Part shown: piece by piece, positions 23,942-31,979 of the stretch
Layout of the letters: each line of letters starts with the position of its first letter
How positions within the stretch are numbered: the first letter of the stretch is position 1
NCBI GenBank assembly: GCA_900548675.1
Contig: URLJ01000012.1
Span: 1 to 31,979 of the forward strand
Origin: an uncultured Mollicutes bacterium
Lineage (GTDB): Bacteria; Bacillota_I; Bacilli_A; ML615J-28; CAG-313
Reading direction: 5' to 3'
DNA: 31,979 nt
Translations under genes and position numbers: made by a program
The notes under the pieces: model-generated
What the model was told of the DNA's origin: nothing
Database searches by the model: none
The model's input: the letters and a program-made list of their open reading frames with translations, nothing else

Positions 23942-24647
23942 TATCCGTTAACTCCAAGAAAACTTCTTCAAGGGAAGCATCCTTTGTGATTTCTTCCATT
24001 GTTCCAGAAGCGATTAGTTTACCTTCTTTTATAATTGCTATTTTATTGCACAATTTTTGAGCAACTTCTAAAACGTGGGTAGAGAAAAAGATTGATCCCC
24101 CATCATTACAAAACTTATGCATCATTTGCTTAACCGTAAAAGCCGCTTTTGGATCTAAACCTACAAATGGTTCGTCTAAAATTAGTAATTTAGGATTATG
24201 GACAAAGGCGGCCATAAGAGCAAGTTTTTGTTTCATCCCATGTGAATAAGAAGAAATAAAACTATTTAAATCACTCTCTAGACCAAATGCTTTGGCATTT
24301 TCTAAAATGCTTTTTTTGCGGTCATCTACCGATACTCTAAATATATCAGCAATAAGATTAAGATATTGTAAACCTGTTAGAGATTCATATAAATCCGGAT
24401 TATCAGGAATGTAGGCTAGCATCTTTTTACACTCTAATGGATTTTCTTTAACAGATATTCCATTAATAATGATATCCCCTTCTTCAAAAGGAAGAATTCC
24501 GACAATTGATTTTATTGTAGTTGTTTTACCAGCACCATTATGTCCAATAAAACCATAAAGATCACCATCTTCTACCGTAATTGTTAAATTACTTACTGCT
24601 TTTTTCCCTTCAGGATATGTTTTTGAAAAGTTCTTTATTTCTAGCAT
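23934..24647 (-). CDS. ABC transporter ATP-binding protein
   Basis: A 237-aa nucleotide-binding subunit: Walker A GHNGAGKTT, Q-loop region AYIPDNPDLYE, signature YSHGMKQKLAL, Walker B LLILDEPFVGLD, and switch histidine in FSTHVLEV. It powers the permease encoded next (8-bp overlap). It starts 21 bp after the M20 gene, with AAAGGAGA upstream. All ATPase motifs are intact. Confidence 0.93.
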   Translation of the reverse strand: MLEIKNFSKTYPEGKKAVSNLTITVEDGDLYGFIGHNGAGKTTTIKSIVGILPFEEGDIIINGISVKENPLECKKMLAYIPDNPDLYESLTGLQYLNLIADIFRVSVDDRKKSILENAKAFGLESDLNSFISSYSHGMKQKLALMAAFVHNPKLLILDEPFVGLDPKAAFTVKQMMHKFCNDGGSIFFSTHVLEVAQKLCNKIAIIKEGKLIASGTMEEITKDASLEEVFLELTDNA

Positions 24648-24668
24648 AAATGCTCTCCTTTTTCATTG

Positions 24669-25865
24669 TTAGTTTGATAAATGCTGGTATAAAACCAGCA
24701 TTGTTTGAATTAATACTCCTATTTTTAAAGCTTCTTCATTAGGGTCAAAGTAAGGGCTATGTAATGGATAATTTTCGCCTTTTGACACACCTAAATTATA
24801 AAAACAGCTTGGAAACTTACGACTAAAGTATGCAAATGACTCCGTTGTTAGAAACACTTCGCCATCATCAATAGCTTCGATATCAAGCAAATCAGTTATC
24901 TTTTTTAACTTTTCTGTCATTTCAACATCATTTATTAATACCGGATAACCATTAAGAGTATTTATATTATAATTATCATTAAAGTGTTTTCTAAGGGTAG
25001 TATGAAGAATTTGAACAATACTATTTTTATCTTCTTCTTCTAAATAGCGAATAACACCGCTTAGGGTTATTCCACTAGGGGTGATATTCCGAACATTTCC
25101 TCCTGCAATTTTTCCAAATTTTAAAATTGCTTTACTGATAAATTTTTCTTTTTTTATCGATAAATCTAAATCAGTAACAAATGCGCTACATTTAGTTATC
25201 AAATCATCATTCGGCATTACGGCAACGTGCTTTGCATCACCTTTAAGTTCGATATCAATCATTATACTTGAGGCATAAAAAGGACCACTTGTTATTCTCA
25301 CTTTCCCTAGATCAAGCATCGGATCAACATGCAGGGCATAGCATTTGCAATTTTCTTTTTCCAAAAAAGGTATTATTTTGGTAGCATCACCAAATGTTTC
25401 TTCAGCCGCTTCAAAAACGACAATTAACGGATTTTCTAATTCACTCAGATGTTTCTTTACTATTGATATGACACCGAGAGCTATCGTCATATGAAAATCA
25501 TGCCCACAAGCGTGCATAACCCCTCTTTTTTTTGATTTAAATAAAGTATCAACTTCTTCCGTCAGCAAAAGAGCATCCATGTCCGCTCTAATGACTAGCG
25601 TTGTTTTTTCTGCCTTCACCTTTTTTAAAGGGTTAATTCTCACCAATAGTGATGTAGCACCAACACTAGTGATATTTTCCTTGTTAATTTTTATACCCAT
25701 TTTTTTTAAGCACTTTAGTAGGTACTTTTTGGTGGAAACTTCTTCACCACTTAGTTCCGGATTAGCATGTAAATGCCTACGATATTTTAGTAATGTTGGA
25801 TATAACTCATTTACTTCTTTATAAAGATTAGAAATTATGTTTTTAATGTTCTTTTTGATATGCAA
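24669..25865 (-). CDS. M20-family metallopeptidase / amidohydrolase
   Basis: About 398 aa with M20D-type motifs: RRHLHANPELSGEE, VIRADMDALLLTEEV (metal Asp), MHACGHDFHMT (metal His and Cys/His), EAAEETFGDA (catalytic Glu), and TTESFAYFSRKFPSCFYNLG near the end. Enzymes of this group hydrolyse N-acyl or N-acetyl amino acids; the substrate is not identified. The start is uncertain: the first usable codon is TTG at 25865, inside the end of nagA, preceded closely by AAGGAG; no ATG occurs in frame near the N-terminus. Overlap with nagA implies one operon for acetylated compounds. Confidence 0.85.
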   Translation of the reverse strand: MHIKKNIKNIISNLYKEVNELYPTLLKYRRHLHANPELSGEEVSTKKYLLKCLKKMGIKINKENITSVGATSLLVRINPLKKVKAEKTTLVIRADMDALLLTEEVDTLFKSKKRGVMHACGHDFHMTIALGVISIVKKHLSELENPLIVVFEAAEETFGDATKIIPFLEKENCKCYALHVDPMLDLGKVRITSGPFYASSIMIDIELKGDAKHVAVMPNDDLITKCSAFVTDLDLSIKKEKFISKAILKFGKIAGGNVRNITPSGITLSGVIRYLEEEDKNSIVQILHTTLRKHFNDNYNINTLNGYPVLINDVEMTEKLKKITDLLDIEAIDDGEVFLTTESFAYFSRKFPSCFYNLGVSKGENYPLHSPYFDPNEEALKIGVLIQTMLVLYQHLSN

Positions 25866-26997
25866 CTACTCCTTCACGAATTGTCATCAAAACATTATAT
25901 TCGTGATCAAGAATAGTTATATTAGCTTTTTTACCTATTTTTATACTTCCTATTTTGTCATCTAATTTTAGATGGCGAGCAGGGTTAATTGTAGCCATAT
26001 CAATAACTTTAGTGAATTCAATTCCGACCTTTGTTACAACATTTTTAACAGCATCGTTCATTTTTAAAACACTACCTGCCAAAGTACCATTTATCAATCT
26101 TGCTTCGCCGTTTTTAACAATAACAGGTTGTCCACCTAATTCATATTCACCATCAGGCATTTGTTTAGCGCGCATAGCATCAGTGATTAAAGCAACTTTA
26201 TCAAGCGGTTTATTCTTAATTGCCAATTTAATTGCTGGTGCGCTCAAATGGATGAGGTCACAAATTAATTCACAATATAATTCATCAAAAATAAATGCAG
26301 CTCCCACTGTACCGATTTCACGATGGTGAATAGGGCGTTGCGCATTATATGTATGTGTTACGTTAGTAGCGCCATTCAATACTGCTTGATGAACATCTTC
26401 ATATTTCGCTGCAGTATGACCAACTGATGCTACAACACCAGTTTTATCAAGATATTCTATAAGAGTAAGAGCTCCTTCAACTTCGGGAGCGATGGTAACT
26501 ATTTTAATATTATTACCGCTAGCTTCTTGATAAGTTTTAAAAGTTTCAATAGATGGTTGCGCAACATACTCGAGTGGTTGAGCACCGATATAATCTGGAG
26601 AAATAAAAGGCCCTTCCAAATGTACACCTAGTACCTCTGCTTCATTTGGTCTTAATACTCCAACAAATTCTTTAACATTTTTTAAAGCATTAGTAATATT
26701 TTCAGGGCTTTGTGTCATTGTCGTAGCTAAAAAGCCTGTTGTTCCTTCTTTTACCAAGGCCTTAGCGATTGTTTCTAAAGCTTCTTTTGTTGCATCCATC
26801 GTATCACATTTAGCTGCGCCATGAATATGCTCATCAATAAAACCTGGAACTAAACAAGCATCTTCCCCAAGTTTAGCAATTTCTTCAAGTTCTAAATCAT
26901 TCCCTATTGCAGCAATATTACCATTTTCAAAACCGATATCGGTTTTTATTACTCCCATACCTTCAACATATACTTTTACATTTTTAAATCCACGCAT
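25843..26997 (-). CDS. nagA: N-acetylglucosamine-6-phosphate deacetylase
   Basis: A 384-aa amidohydrolase-fold enzyme. VPGFIDEHIHGA carries the first metal-binding histidines (H57, H59), LGVHLEGPFISP the metal-binding Glu, VASVGHTAAKYE and NVTHTYNAQRPIHHRE further histidines, and LITDAMRAK the catalytic Asp. It removes the acetyl group of GlcNAc-6-P, yielding GlcN-6-P and acetate. In the fourth motif the usual HLFNAM reads HTYNAQ, a mild variant. AAGGAGAAG precedes the ATG. nagB was not found in the window. Confidence 0.93.
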   Translation of the reverse strand: MRGFKNVKVYVEGMGVIKTDIGFENGNIAAIGNDLELEEIAKLGEDACLVPGFIDEHIHGAAKCDTMDATKEALETIAKALVKEGTTGFLATTMTQSPENITNALKNVKEFVGVLRPNEAEVLGVHLEGPFISPDYIGAQPLEYVAQPSIETFKTYQEASGNNIKIVTIAPEVEGALTLIEYLDKTGVVASVGHTAAKYEDVHQAVLNGATNVTHTYNAQRPIHHREIGTVGAAFIFDELYCELICDLIHLSAPAIKLAIKNKPLDKVALITDAMRAKQMPDGEYELGGQPVIVKNGEARLINGTLAGSVLKMNDAVKNVVTKVGIEFTKVIDMATINPARHLKLDDKIGSIKIGKKANITILDHEYNVLMTIREGVVAYQKEH

Positions 26998-27014
26998 TTT
27001 ATTCTTCTCCTTTT

Positions 27015-27521
27015 TTAATTTTCACTATTATCATTTGATTCGTTTAATTTTCTACCAACTAGGCAAATAATTGTAAAATAAATGGCTAATATTAAAACAA
27101 TGCCGCCAATAATTACCATTATATACCAACTTGGCAAAGCTTTCAATTGAATGGTAAACATAAAGATTGTGTATAAAATACTACTAAAAAATATCTCTAA
27201 AGTTCCAAACATTGAAATAAGCATTTTATGAATAAAATCATCATTATTAATCGTTACTTTTACAGGCAAATTCCAATTATTGTGAAGTTGAACATAAAGA
27301 ATTATGCCAACATTAATCAAAAGTCCAATAAAAGGTATTACGAATAACACTATTTTTTTACTACTTGATGCAACTTCGCCGTTTAATTTAAATCTTGTAG
27401 GAATTAGATCTGGTAAGCCCTTATAGACAATACAAAGATGTACAAAAAGAGCTATGACAACTAGTAATGCTGTAATATCTAACGCATAATGATACCATTT
27501 CTTGTATTTATTTTTAAGCAT
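27015..27521 (-). CDS. DUF1648-family membrane protein
   Basis: 168 aa with four membrane helices. After helix 1 comes LPDLIPTRFKLNGEVASSSKK, the extracellular DUF1648 signature also seen in SdpI-like immunity proteins. Start chosen at 27521 because TAGGAGA lies 7 nt upstream; an earlier in-frame codon at 27572 lacks one. It opens the tight run leading to nagA (17-bp gap). Exact role unknown. Confidence 0.78.
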   Translation of the reverse strand: MLKNKYKKWYHYALDITALLVVIALFVHLCIVYKGLPDLIPTRFKLNGEVASSSKKIVLFVIPFIGLLINVGIILYVQLHNNWNLPVKVTINNDDFIHKMLISMFGTLEIFFSSILYTIFMFTIQLKALPSWYIMVIIGGIVLILAIYFTIICLVGRKLNESNDNSEN

Positions 27522-27647
27522 ATCAATTCTCCTAATTATTAATAGTATAGCACATAACCTATTTTTTTTCAAATAAAAAATATATTAATGAATTAAAAAC
27601 TGTAATTTGTTAATAATAATATTACAAAATATTTATAAGGAGATTTT

Positions 27648-27824
27648 ATGAGTGAAAAAGAATTACTTTATTTAGAAGATGCTTTAGGGCATGAAAAATT
27701 TTTAATTGATAAATGTTGCGAGTATGCAAGTAAATTTACTAGTCCTGAGTTAAAATCACTAGCTAAAGGATGGGAACAGAAGCATAAAGCAATGTTTGAT
27801 AAACTATATCAATTAGTTCAATAA
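27648..27824 (+). CDS. Small CotF-like protein (58 aa)
   Basis: ATG at 27648 preceded by AAGGAG; TAA at 27822. The protein MSEKELLYLEDALGHEKFLI, then KCCEYASKFTSPELKSLAKG, is wholly helical and has the LxDxLxxEKxLxxxY pattern of half of a CotF-type four-helix bundle (ferritin-like). It lies 10 bp ahead of the clear CotF-like gene, so the two probably form one complex. CotF-type proteins are spore-coat components in Bacillus, but homologues also occur outside spores. Confidence 0.72.
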   Translation: MSEKELLYLEDALGHEKFLIDKCCEYASKFTSPELKSLAKGWEQKHKAMFDKLYQLVQ

Positions 27825-27834
27825 GGGGGATAAT

Positions 27835-28086
27835 ATGAACGATAAACAATTAATGGAAAATTTATTGCTGTTGACAAAAGGTGCTTGCGATCTTTACATG
27901 CACGCTACAATTGAAGCTTCTACTCCTGTTATCCACAATGTCTTTAAAAACATGCTTTCAGATACTCTTGATATGCAAAATGAAACATATGCGACAATGG
28001 AAGCAGCGGGATGGTATCCAAAAGAATATGCACCACAACATAAAATTCAAGAAGTAGAACAAAAATTTACAAACCAAAACTATTAA
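27835..28086 (+). CDS. CotF-like spore coat protein
   Basis: An 83-aa protein with GGGGGATAAT ahead of the ATG. It matches the coat-F pattern: LLLLTKGACDLYMHATIEAS, then VFKNMLSDTLDMQNETYATM and the characteristic AAGWYPKEY. Short for the family, consistent with a single helical-hairpin unit. It is the second gene of a two-gene plus-strand operon ended by a strong terminator. Spore role is inferred from family only. Confidence 0.82.
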   Translation: MNDKQLMENLLLLTKGACDLYMHATIEASTPVIHNVFKNMLSDTLDMQNETYATMEAAGWYPKEYAPQHKIQEVEQKFTNQNY

Positions 28087-28092
28087 AATGTT

Positions 28093-28130
28093 AATAGGAC
28101 CTAAGTATCAAACTTAAGTCCTATTTTTTT
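28093..28130 (+). terminator. Terminator after the CotF-like pair
   Basis: AATAGGACCTAAGT-ATCAA-ACTTAAGTCCTATT followed by TTTTTTT. It sits between convergent genes and overlaps the end of the ABC exporter gene; the stem is near-symmetrical, so it probably serves both strands. Confidence 0.88.
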
Positions 28131-30045
28131 ATTCTAATTCAAATGCTCCTGTATAGAGTTGATAATATTGACCTTTTTGCTTAATCAAGTCATCATGATT
28201 ACCACGTTCAATGATTCTTCCATGATCTAAAACAATTATTACATCAGCATTTTTAACAGTTGATAAACGATGGGCAATAACAAATACCGTTCTACCCTTC
28301 ATAAGAGCATCCATTCCTTGTTGAACAAGCGCTTCTGTTCTTGTATCAATTGATGAAGTAGCTTCATCCAAAATCATAACCGGAGGATCAGCTACAGCAG
28401 CACGAGCTATAGAAAGAAGTTGGCGTTGTCCTTGTGATAAATTAGCCCCATTTTCAGTTAACATCGTATTATATCCTTCTGGAAGACGCGTAATAAAATC
28501 ATCAGCTCCCGCAAGTTTTGCAGCTTCAATACATTCTTCGTTTGTTGCATCAAGTTTACCATAACGAATGTTGTCCATAACTGTTCCAGTAAACAAATTT
28601 GTATCTTGGAGTACCATACCTAAAGAATGCCGCAAATCATCCTTTTTAATTTTGTTGATGTTTATTCCATCATATCTTATTTTTCCATCCGCAATATCGT
28701 AAAAACGATTTAACAAATTTGTAATTGTCGTCTTTCCAGCACCTGTAGCACCAACAAAAGCAACCTTTTGACCAGGTTTAGCATATAAAGAAATATTATG
28801 TAAAACTTCTTTGCCTTCTTCATATTCAAAATCTACATCAAATAATCGAACATCACCACATAGTTTTGTATAACTAACAGTACCATCTTCTTGATGAGGG
28901 TGCTTCCACGCCCAAAGATTAGTTCTTTCACTACACTCTGTTAGTATAACCTCACCATTTTCATTTACTACTTCTTTGGCATTTACTAAAGTTACGTAAC
29001 CATCATCAACTTCAGGGGTTTCATCCATCAATTCAAAAATACGTTTCGTACCTGCTAATCCCATAACGATTGAATTCACTTGGTGTGATACTTGACCAAT
29101 ATTTCCTGCGAATTGTTTTGTCATATTTAAAAATGGCACAACAATGCTGATACCAATTGGTAACATAGAAAAACCAACATTCTTAATGTTAAAAGTAATC
29201 ATTAGTCCTCCAGCAAATGCAACAATAACATACAAAATATTTCCAATATTATTAAGTATTGGTCCTAAAATATTAGCATATTTATTAGCTTTATTAGCAG
29301 CAGTAAATAATTCCTCATTTAGTTTATCAAAGGTTTCTTTTGTTGCTTCTTCATGACAAAATACCTTGATTACTTTCTGACCATTCATCATTTCTTCGAT
29401 GTATCCTTCTACTTTACCAACTGTTTTTTGATTTTGCATAAAGTATTTAGCAGAACCACCGCCAATTTTCTTAACAACTAATGTCATCAATATGACGCCT
29501 ACAACTACTACTAAAGTCATCCATACGCTGTAATATAACATAATGAATAAAATAGCTGTTACAACTATTCCTGACATCATAAGTTGTGGCATACTTTGAG
29601 AAATCATTTGGCGTAACGTATCGATGTCGTTTGTATAATGACTCATAATGTCACCATGATTATGAGTGTCAAAGTACTTAATAGGCAAACTTTGCATTTT
29701 ATTGAACATTTCTGATCTTATCTTTTTAAGTGTACCTTGGGTCATAATCGCGATAAGTTGATTGAAAATGAAGCTAGTAGTAAGTGATGTTATATAAAGA
29801 CCTACTAAAATAAATACTATTTTAAATATTTGTGGCGAGATTTCACTCCAGTTCCAGTTGCTCGTTTCCCATGCCTCTTGTAATACCGCAATAACTTTTT
29901 GTAGGAAAATAGCAGGTATCGCATTTACACATGCACTTATTACCATACAACCTAATGTTATTGGTAACATCACTGGATAATATCTGAAAATCATCTTAAA
30001 TAGTCTTGGTAAAACACCTTTTGTCTTAGGTTTCATTTTATTCAC
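28129..30045 (-). CDS. ABC exporter, catalytic half of a heterodimer
   Basis: About 638 aa: six membrane helices (about 15-320), then an unusually long linker of about 55 residues, then an ATPase domain. It has Walker A GATGAGKTT, signature NLSQGQRQLLSIARAA (Gln in place of the first Gly), Walker B with the catalytic Glu in VMILDEATSSID, and switch histidine in VIAHRLSTV. The start is not certain: GTG at 30045 has AGGTG about 6 nt upstream; GTG at 30054 and ATG at 30036 are alternatives. It overlaps or abuts the partner gene. The pair is of the TM287/288 or multidrug/lipid-exporter type; the substrate is unknown. Confidence 0.9.
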   Translation of the reverse strand: MNKMKPKTKGVLPRLFKMIFRYYPVMLPITLGCMVISACVNAIPAIFLQKVIAVLQEAWETSNWNWSEISPQIFKIVFILVGLYITSLTTSFIFNQLIAIMTQGTLKKIRSEMFNKMQSLPIKYFDTHNHGDIMSHYTNDIDTLRQMISQSMPQLMMSGIVVTAILFIMLYYSVWMTLVVVVGVILMTLVVKKIGGGSAKYFMQNQKTVGKVEGYIEEMMNGQKVIKVFCHEEATKETFDKLNEELFTAANKANKYANILGPILNNIGNILYVIVAFAGGLMITFNIKNVGFSMLPIGISIVVPFLNMTKQFAGNIGQVSHQVNSIVMGLAGTKRIFELMDETPEVDDGYVTLVNAKEVVNENGEVILTECSERTNLWAWKHPHQEDGTVSYTKLCGDVRLFDVDFEYEEGKEVLHNISLYAKPGQKVAFVGATGAGKTTITNLLNRFYDIADGKIRYDGININKIKKDDLRHSLGMVLQDTNLFTGTVMDNIRYGKLDATNEECIEAAKLAGADDFITRLPEGYNTMLTENGANLSQGQRQLLSIARAAVADPPVMILDEATSSIDTRTEALVQQGMDALMKGRTVFVIAHRLSTVKNADVIIVLDHGRIIERGNHDDLIKQKGQYYQLYTGAFELE

Positions 30046-31780
30046 AAGAATCACCTACCTTATTTTGAGATAAGTATACTTCACGATAGATTTCATTATT
30101 TTTAAGTAATTCTTGATGTGTACCAACCGCTTCAATATGCCCGGCATCCATTACAATAATGCGATCCGCATCTTCAACAGAAGCTGTTCGTTGGGCAATA
30201 ATAATTTTTGTTGTTTCAGGAATATACTCTTTTAAAGCTTTTCTAATCAAAGCATCCGTTCTTGTATCGACAGCACTAGTTGAATCATCAAGAATCAAAA
30301 TTTTTGGTTTCTTTAAAAGAGCGCGCGCAATAGACAAACGTTGACGCTGCCCACCTGATACGTTGGTCCCACCTTGTTCGATGTAAGTGTCGTATCCATC
30401 AGGAAAAGACTTGACAAAATCATCAGCAGCAGCCATTTTGCATGCCTTTACTAGCTCTTCATCTGTTGCGTTAGGATCACCCCAACGCAAATTTTCTTTA
30501 ATTGTTCCACTAAATAAAACATTTTTTTGAAGAACCATCGCAACTTGATTACGGAGAGATTCAATATCATAATCTTTAACATTAATGCCACCAACGAAAA
30601 CATCGCCCTCTGTTGTATCATATAAACGGGATATTAATTGCACAAGCGTTGACTTAGAAGAGCCAGTTCCACCAATTATTCCTATCGTTTCACCACTTTT
30701 GATTGACAAATTAATGTTTTCTAGAGCCATCTTTTCAGCCGTTTTAGAATATTTAAAATCGACATCTTTAAATGTAATTGATCCATCTTTAACTACGTAA
30801 ATAGGCTCTTTAGGATTCTTTAAAGTTGGAACCTCAGATAAAACTTCTGCTATACGTTTTCCTGATTCTTGGGCCATCGTAAGCATAACGAAAACCATCG
30901 ATAGCATCATTAAGCTACTCAACATCATAAAGCTATATGTCAATAGTGCGGAGAACTCACCAACATTTAAATCTAAACCTTGTGATGTAATTAAGATATA
31001 AGATCCAAATGTTAATACAAAGATCATTACTGTATTTAAACAAAACTGCATAATTGGCCCATTTAAGCTCAATATTCTTTCAGCTTTTGTGAAATCATTA
31101 CATACTTCTACCGCTGCTTTATCAAATTTTTCTTCTTCATATTCTTCTCTAACAAAAGACTTAACAACTCTCATACCTTTTACATTTTCTTGAATAGAAC
31201 TATTTAAGTTATCATATTTCTTAAATACCCGTCTAAACAAAGGCATAACACTTCTAGCGACGAGGAACAAACCACATCCCAAAATAGGTAAAACAAACAA
31301 GAAAATAAGGGCCATTTTTCCACCCATAACAAATGCCATAACGAATGCGAAAATAAGCATCAATGGTGAACGAATTGCCGTTCTAATAAGCATCATAAAA
31401 GCAAATTGAACATTTGAAACATCTGTTGTCATTCTTGTCACTAATGATGAGGTGGTAAAATTATCAATATTTTCAAAAGAATAATTTTGAATAGCATAGA
31501 ACATATCTTTACGGAGATTTTTAGCTAAACCACACGAAGCATCTGAACAAGTAAAACCAGCAGCTGTTCCAAATAATAGTGATAATATCGCAAGCAAAAT
31601 AAGTATTAAACCATACTTAACAATCGTGTTGATATCACATCCATCTTTGATACGATTAACCAGTATTGAGATGATAAACGGAATAATACATTCGATGACA
31701 ACTTCAAAAGTTACAAGAATGGGAGTAAGAATCGTTTGAAGTAAATATTCACGAACACTTTTTGAAATAACTTTTATCAT
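30038..31780 (-). CDS. ABC exporter, degenerate half of a heterodimer
   Basis: 580 aa: six membrane helices, then an ATPase domain with Walker A GGTGSSKST and canonical signature NVSGGQRQRLSIARA. The catalytic Glu after Walker B is Asp (ILDDSTSAVD) and the switch histidine is Gln (IIAQRTASV). Together with the partner's LSQGQ this gives one active and one inactive ATP site, the normal state in heterodimeric exporters. GAAAGGAG precedes the ATG. It is the first gene of the two-gene operon. Confidence 0.92.
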   Translation of the reverse strand: MIKVISKSVREYLLQTILTPILVTFEVVIECIIPFIISILVNRIKDGCDINTIVKYGLILILLAILSLLFGTAAGFTCSDASCGLAKNLRKDMFYAIQNYSFENIDNFTTSSLVTRMTTDVSNVQFAFMMLIRTAIRSPLMLIFAFVMAFVMGGKMALIFLFVLPILGCGLFLVARSVMPLFRRVFKKYDNLNSSIQENVKGMRVVKSFVREEYEEEKFDKAAVEVCNDFTKAERILSLNGPIMQFCLNTVMIFVLTFGSYILITSQGLDLNVGEFSALLTYSFMMLSSLMMLSMVFVMLTMAQESGKRIAEVLSEVPTLKNPKEPIYVVKDGSITFKDVDFKYSKTAEKMALENINLSIKSGETIGIIGGTGSSKSTLVQLISRLYDTTEGDVFVGGINVKDYDIESLRNQVAMVLQKNVLFSGTIKENLRWGDPNATDEELVKACKMAAADDFVKSFPDGYDTYIEQGGTNVSGGQRQRLSIARALLKKPKILILDDSTSAVDTRTDALIRKALKEYIPETTKIIIAQRTASVEDADRIIVMDAGHIEAVGTHQELLKNNEIYREVYLSQNKVGDSCE

Positions 31781-31809
31781 ATATTTCTCCTTTCACAAGC
31801 CTACATAAT

Positions 31810-31832
31810 AAAACGAGCAGCTTTCGCTACTC
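31810..31832 (-). terminator. Terminator upstream of the exporter operon
   Basis: GAGTAGC-GAAA-GCTGCTC on the minus strand (one T-G pair, GAAA loop) followed by GTTTTATTA. It would end a minus-strand gene lying beyond the window. Confidence 0.55.
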
Positions 31833-31905
31833 TTATTATTTGTATTATTTTACCACTTTTTTTAAAATTTGTCAAATGGATAAATATGAATTTTAGGTAA
31901 ATTCT

Positions 31906-31935
31906 GTTCGTGTACACTAGATTGTGTACACGAAC
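31906..31935. promoter_or_regulatory. Perfect 12-bp inverted repeat near window end
   Basis: GTTCGTGTACAC-TAGATT-GTGTACACGAAC. Each arm contains the palindrome GTGTACAC. No T-run on either side, so an operator or protein-binding site is more likely than a terminator. Confidence 0.45.
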
Positions 31936-31979
31936 ACTGACGGTTTGTCAATCATCGTATGGGTTTTGAGAAAGGACTC

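Noticed and set aside
28129..31780. Degenerate ATPase motifs in the exporter as a sign of decay
   Set aside because: One inactive ATP site with Asp for Glu and Gln for His is normal in heterodimeric exporters of this type.
1..31979. CRISPR array, prophage or integrase
   Set aside because: No regularly spaced repeats and no integrase or phage structural genes were seen on either strand.

Overview
AT-rich (roughly 30% G+C by eye), standard-code (TGA is used as a stop, e.g. at the end of rnr) Gram-positive chromosome of the low-GC Firmicutes type. The smpB-rnr-secG cluster, a PdaA-type deacetylase, CotF-like small proteins, a Firmicutes-style heterodimeric ABC exporter and DUF1648/YihY-type membrane proteins suggest a Bacilli/Erysipelotrichia/Clostridia-like bacterium. 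The species cannot be named from the sequence. Nearly every gene is on the minus strand.

Layout. (1) 127-463 and 12406-12756: two direct copies of a ~267 bp element, each attached to the CCA end of a different tRNA gene (Gln-CTG and Leu-GAG). Each copy carries a nested hairpin terminator. The copies bracket about 12 kb of accessory DNA. (2) 568-3815: an ECF sigma factor, a translationally coupled RsgI-like membrane anti-sigma protein, and a separately transcribed lipoprotein paralogue of the anti-sigma outer domain. The sigma gene and the lipoprotein gene share an identical 21-bp upstream block. (3) 3903-5467: a DUF4434-like lipoprotein with a poly-A frameshift, and an ECF-transporter S component. 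(4) 5753-9189: a decayed small gene, an XRE regulator, and a two-gene operon of a KilA-N protein plus an HTH/iron-sulfur-flavoprotein fusion, with a palindrome over its promoter. (5) 9361-11975: a decayed zone with an IS3-like end remnant, a lipoprotein whose best start is ACG, a 5'-truncated SNF2 helicase, an inverted 131-bp copy of part of rnr that truncates a secreted-protein gene, and another lipoprotein. (6) 12801-18922: core genes (hotdog thioesterase, smpB, rnr, secG, rlmD-type methyltransferase, pdaA-like). (7) 18970-27521: a YihY-like protein, a zinc-ribbon protein, then a tightly packed run DUF1648 > nagA > M20 amidohydrolase > ABC ATPase > ABC permease > topB. (8) 27648-28086 (+): two small CotF-like genes. 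(9) 28129-31780: a heterodimeric ABC exporter with one degenerate ATP site.

How they work together. The core part is housekeeping: ribosome rescue and RNA decay (smpB/rnr), secretion (secG), rRNA methylation, amino-sugar catabolism (nagA) and topology (topB). The accessory part between the tRNA-linked repeats is mostly envelope sensing and DNA-binding regulators plus broken genes, as expected of a plastic region. The most original candidates are the sigma/anti-sigma/lipoprotein-paralogue circuit and the KilA-N plus HTH-Isf operon.
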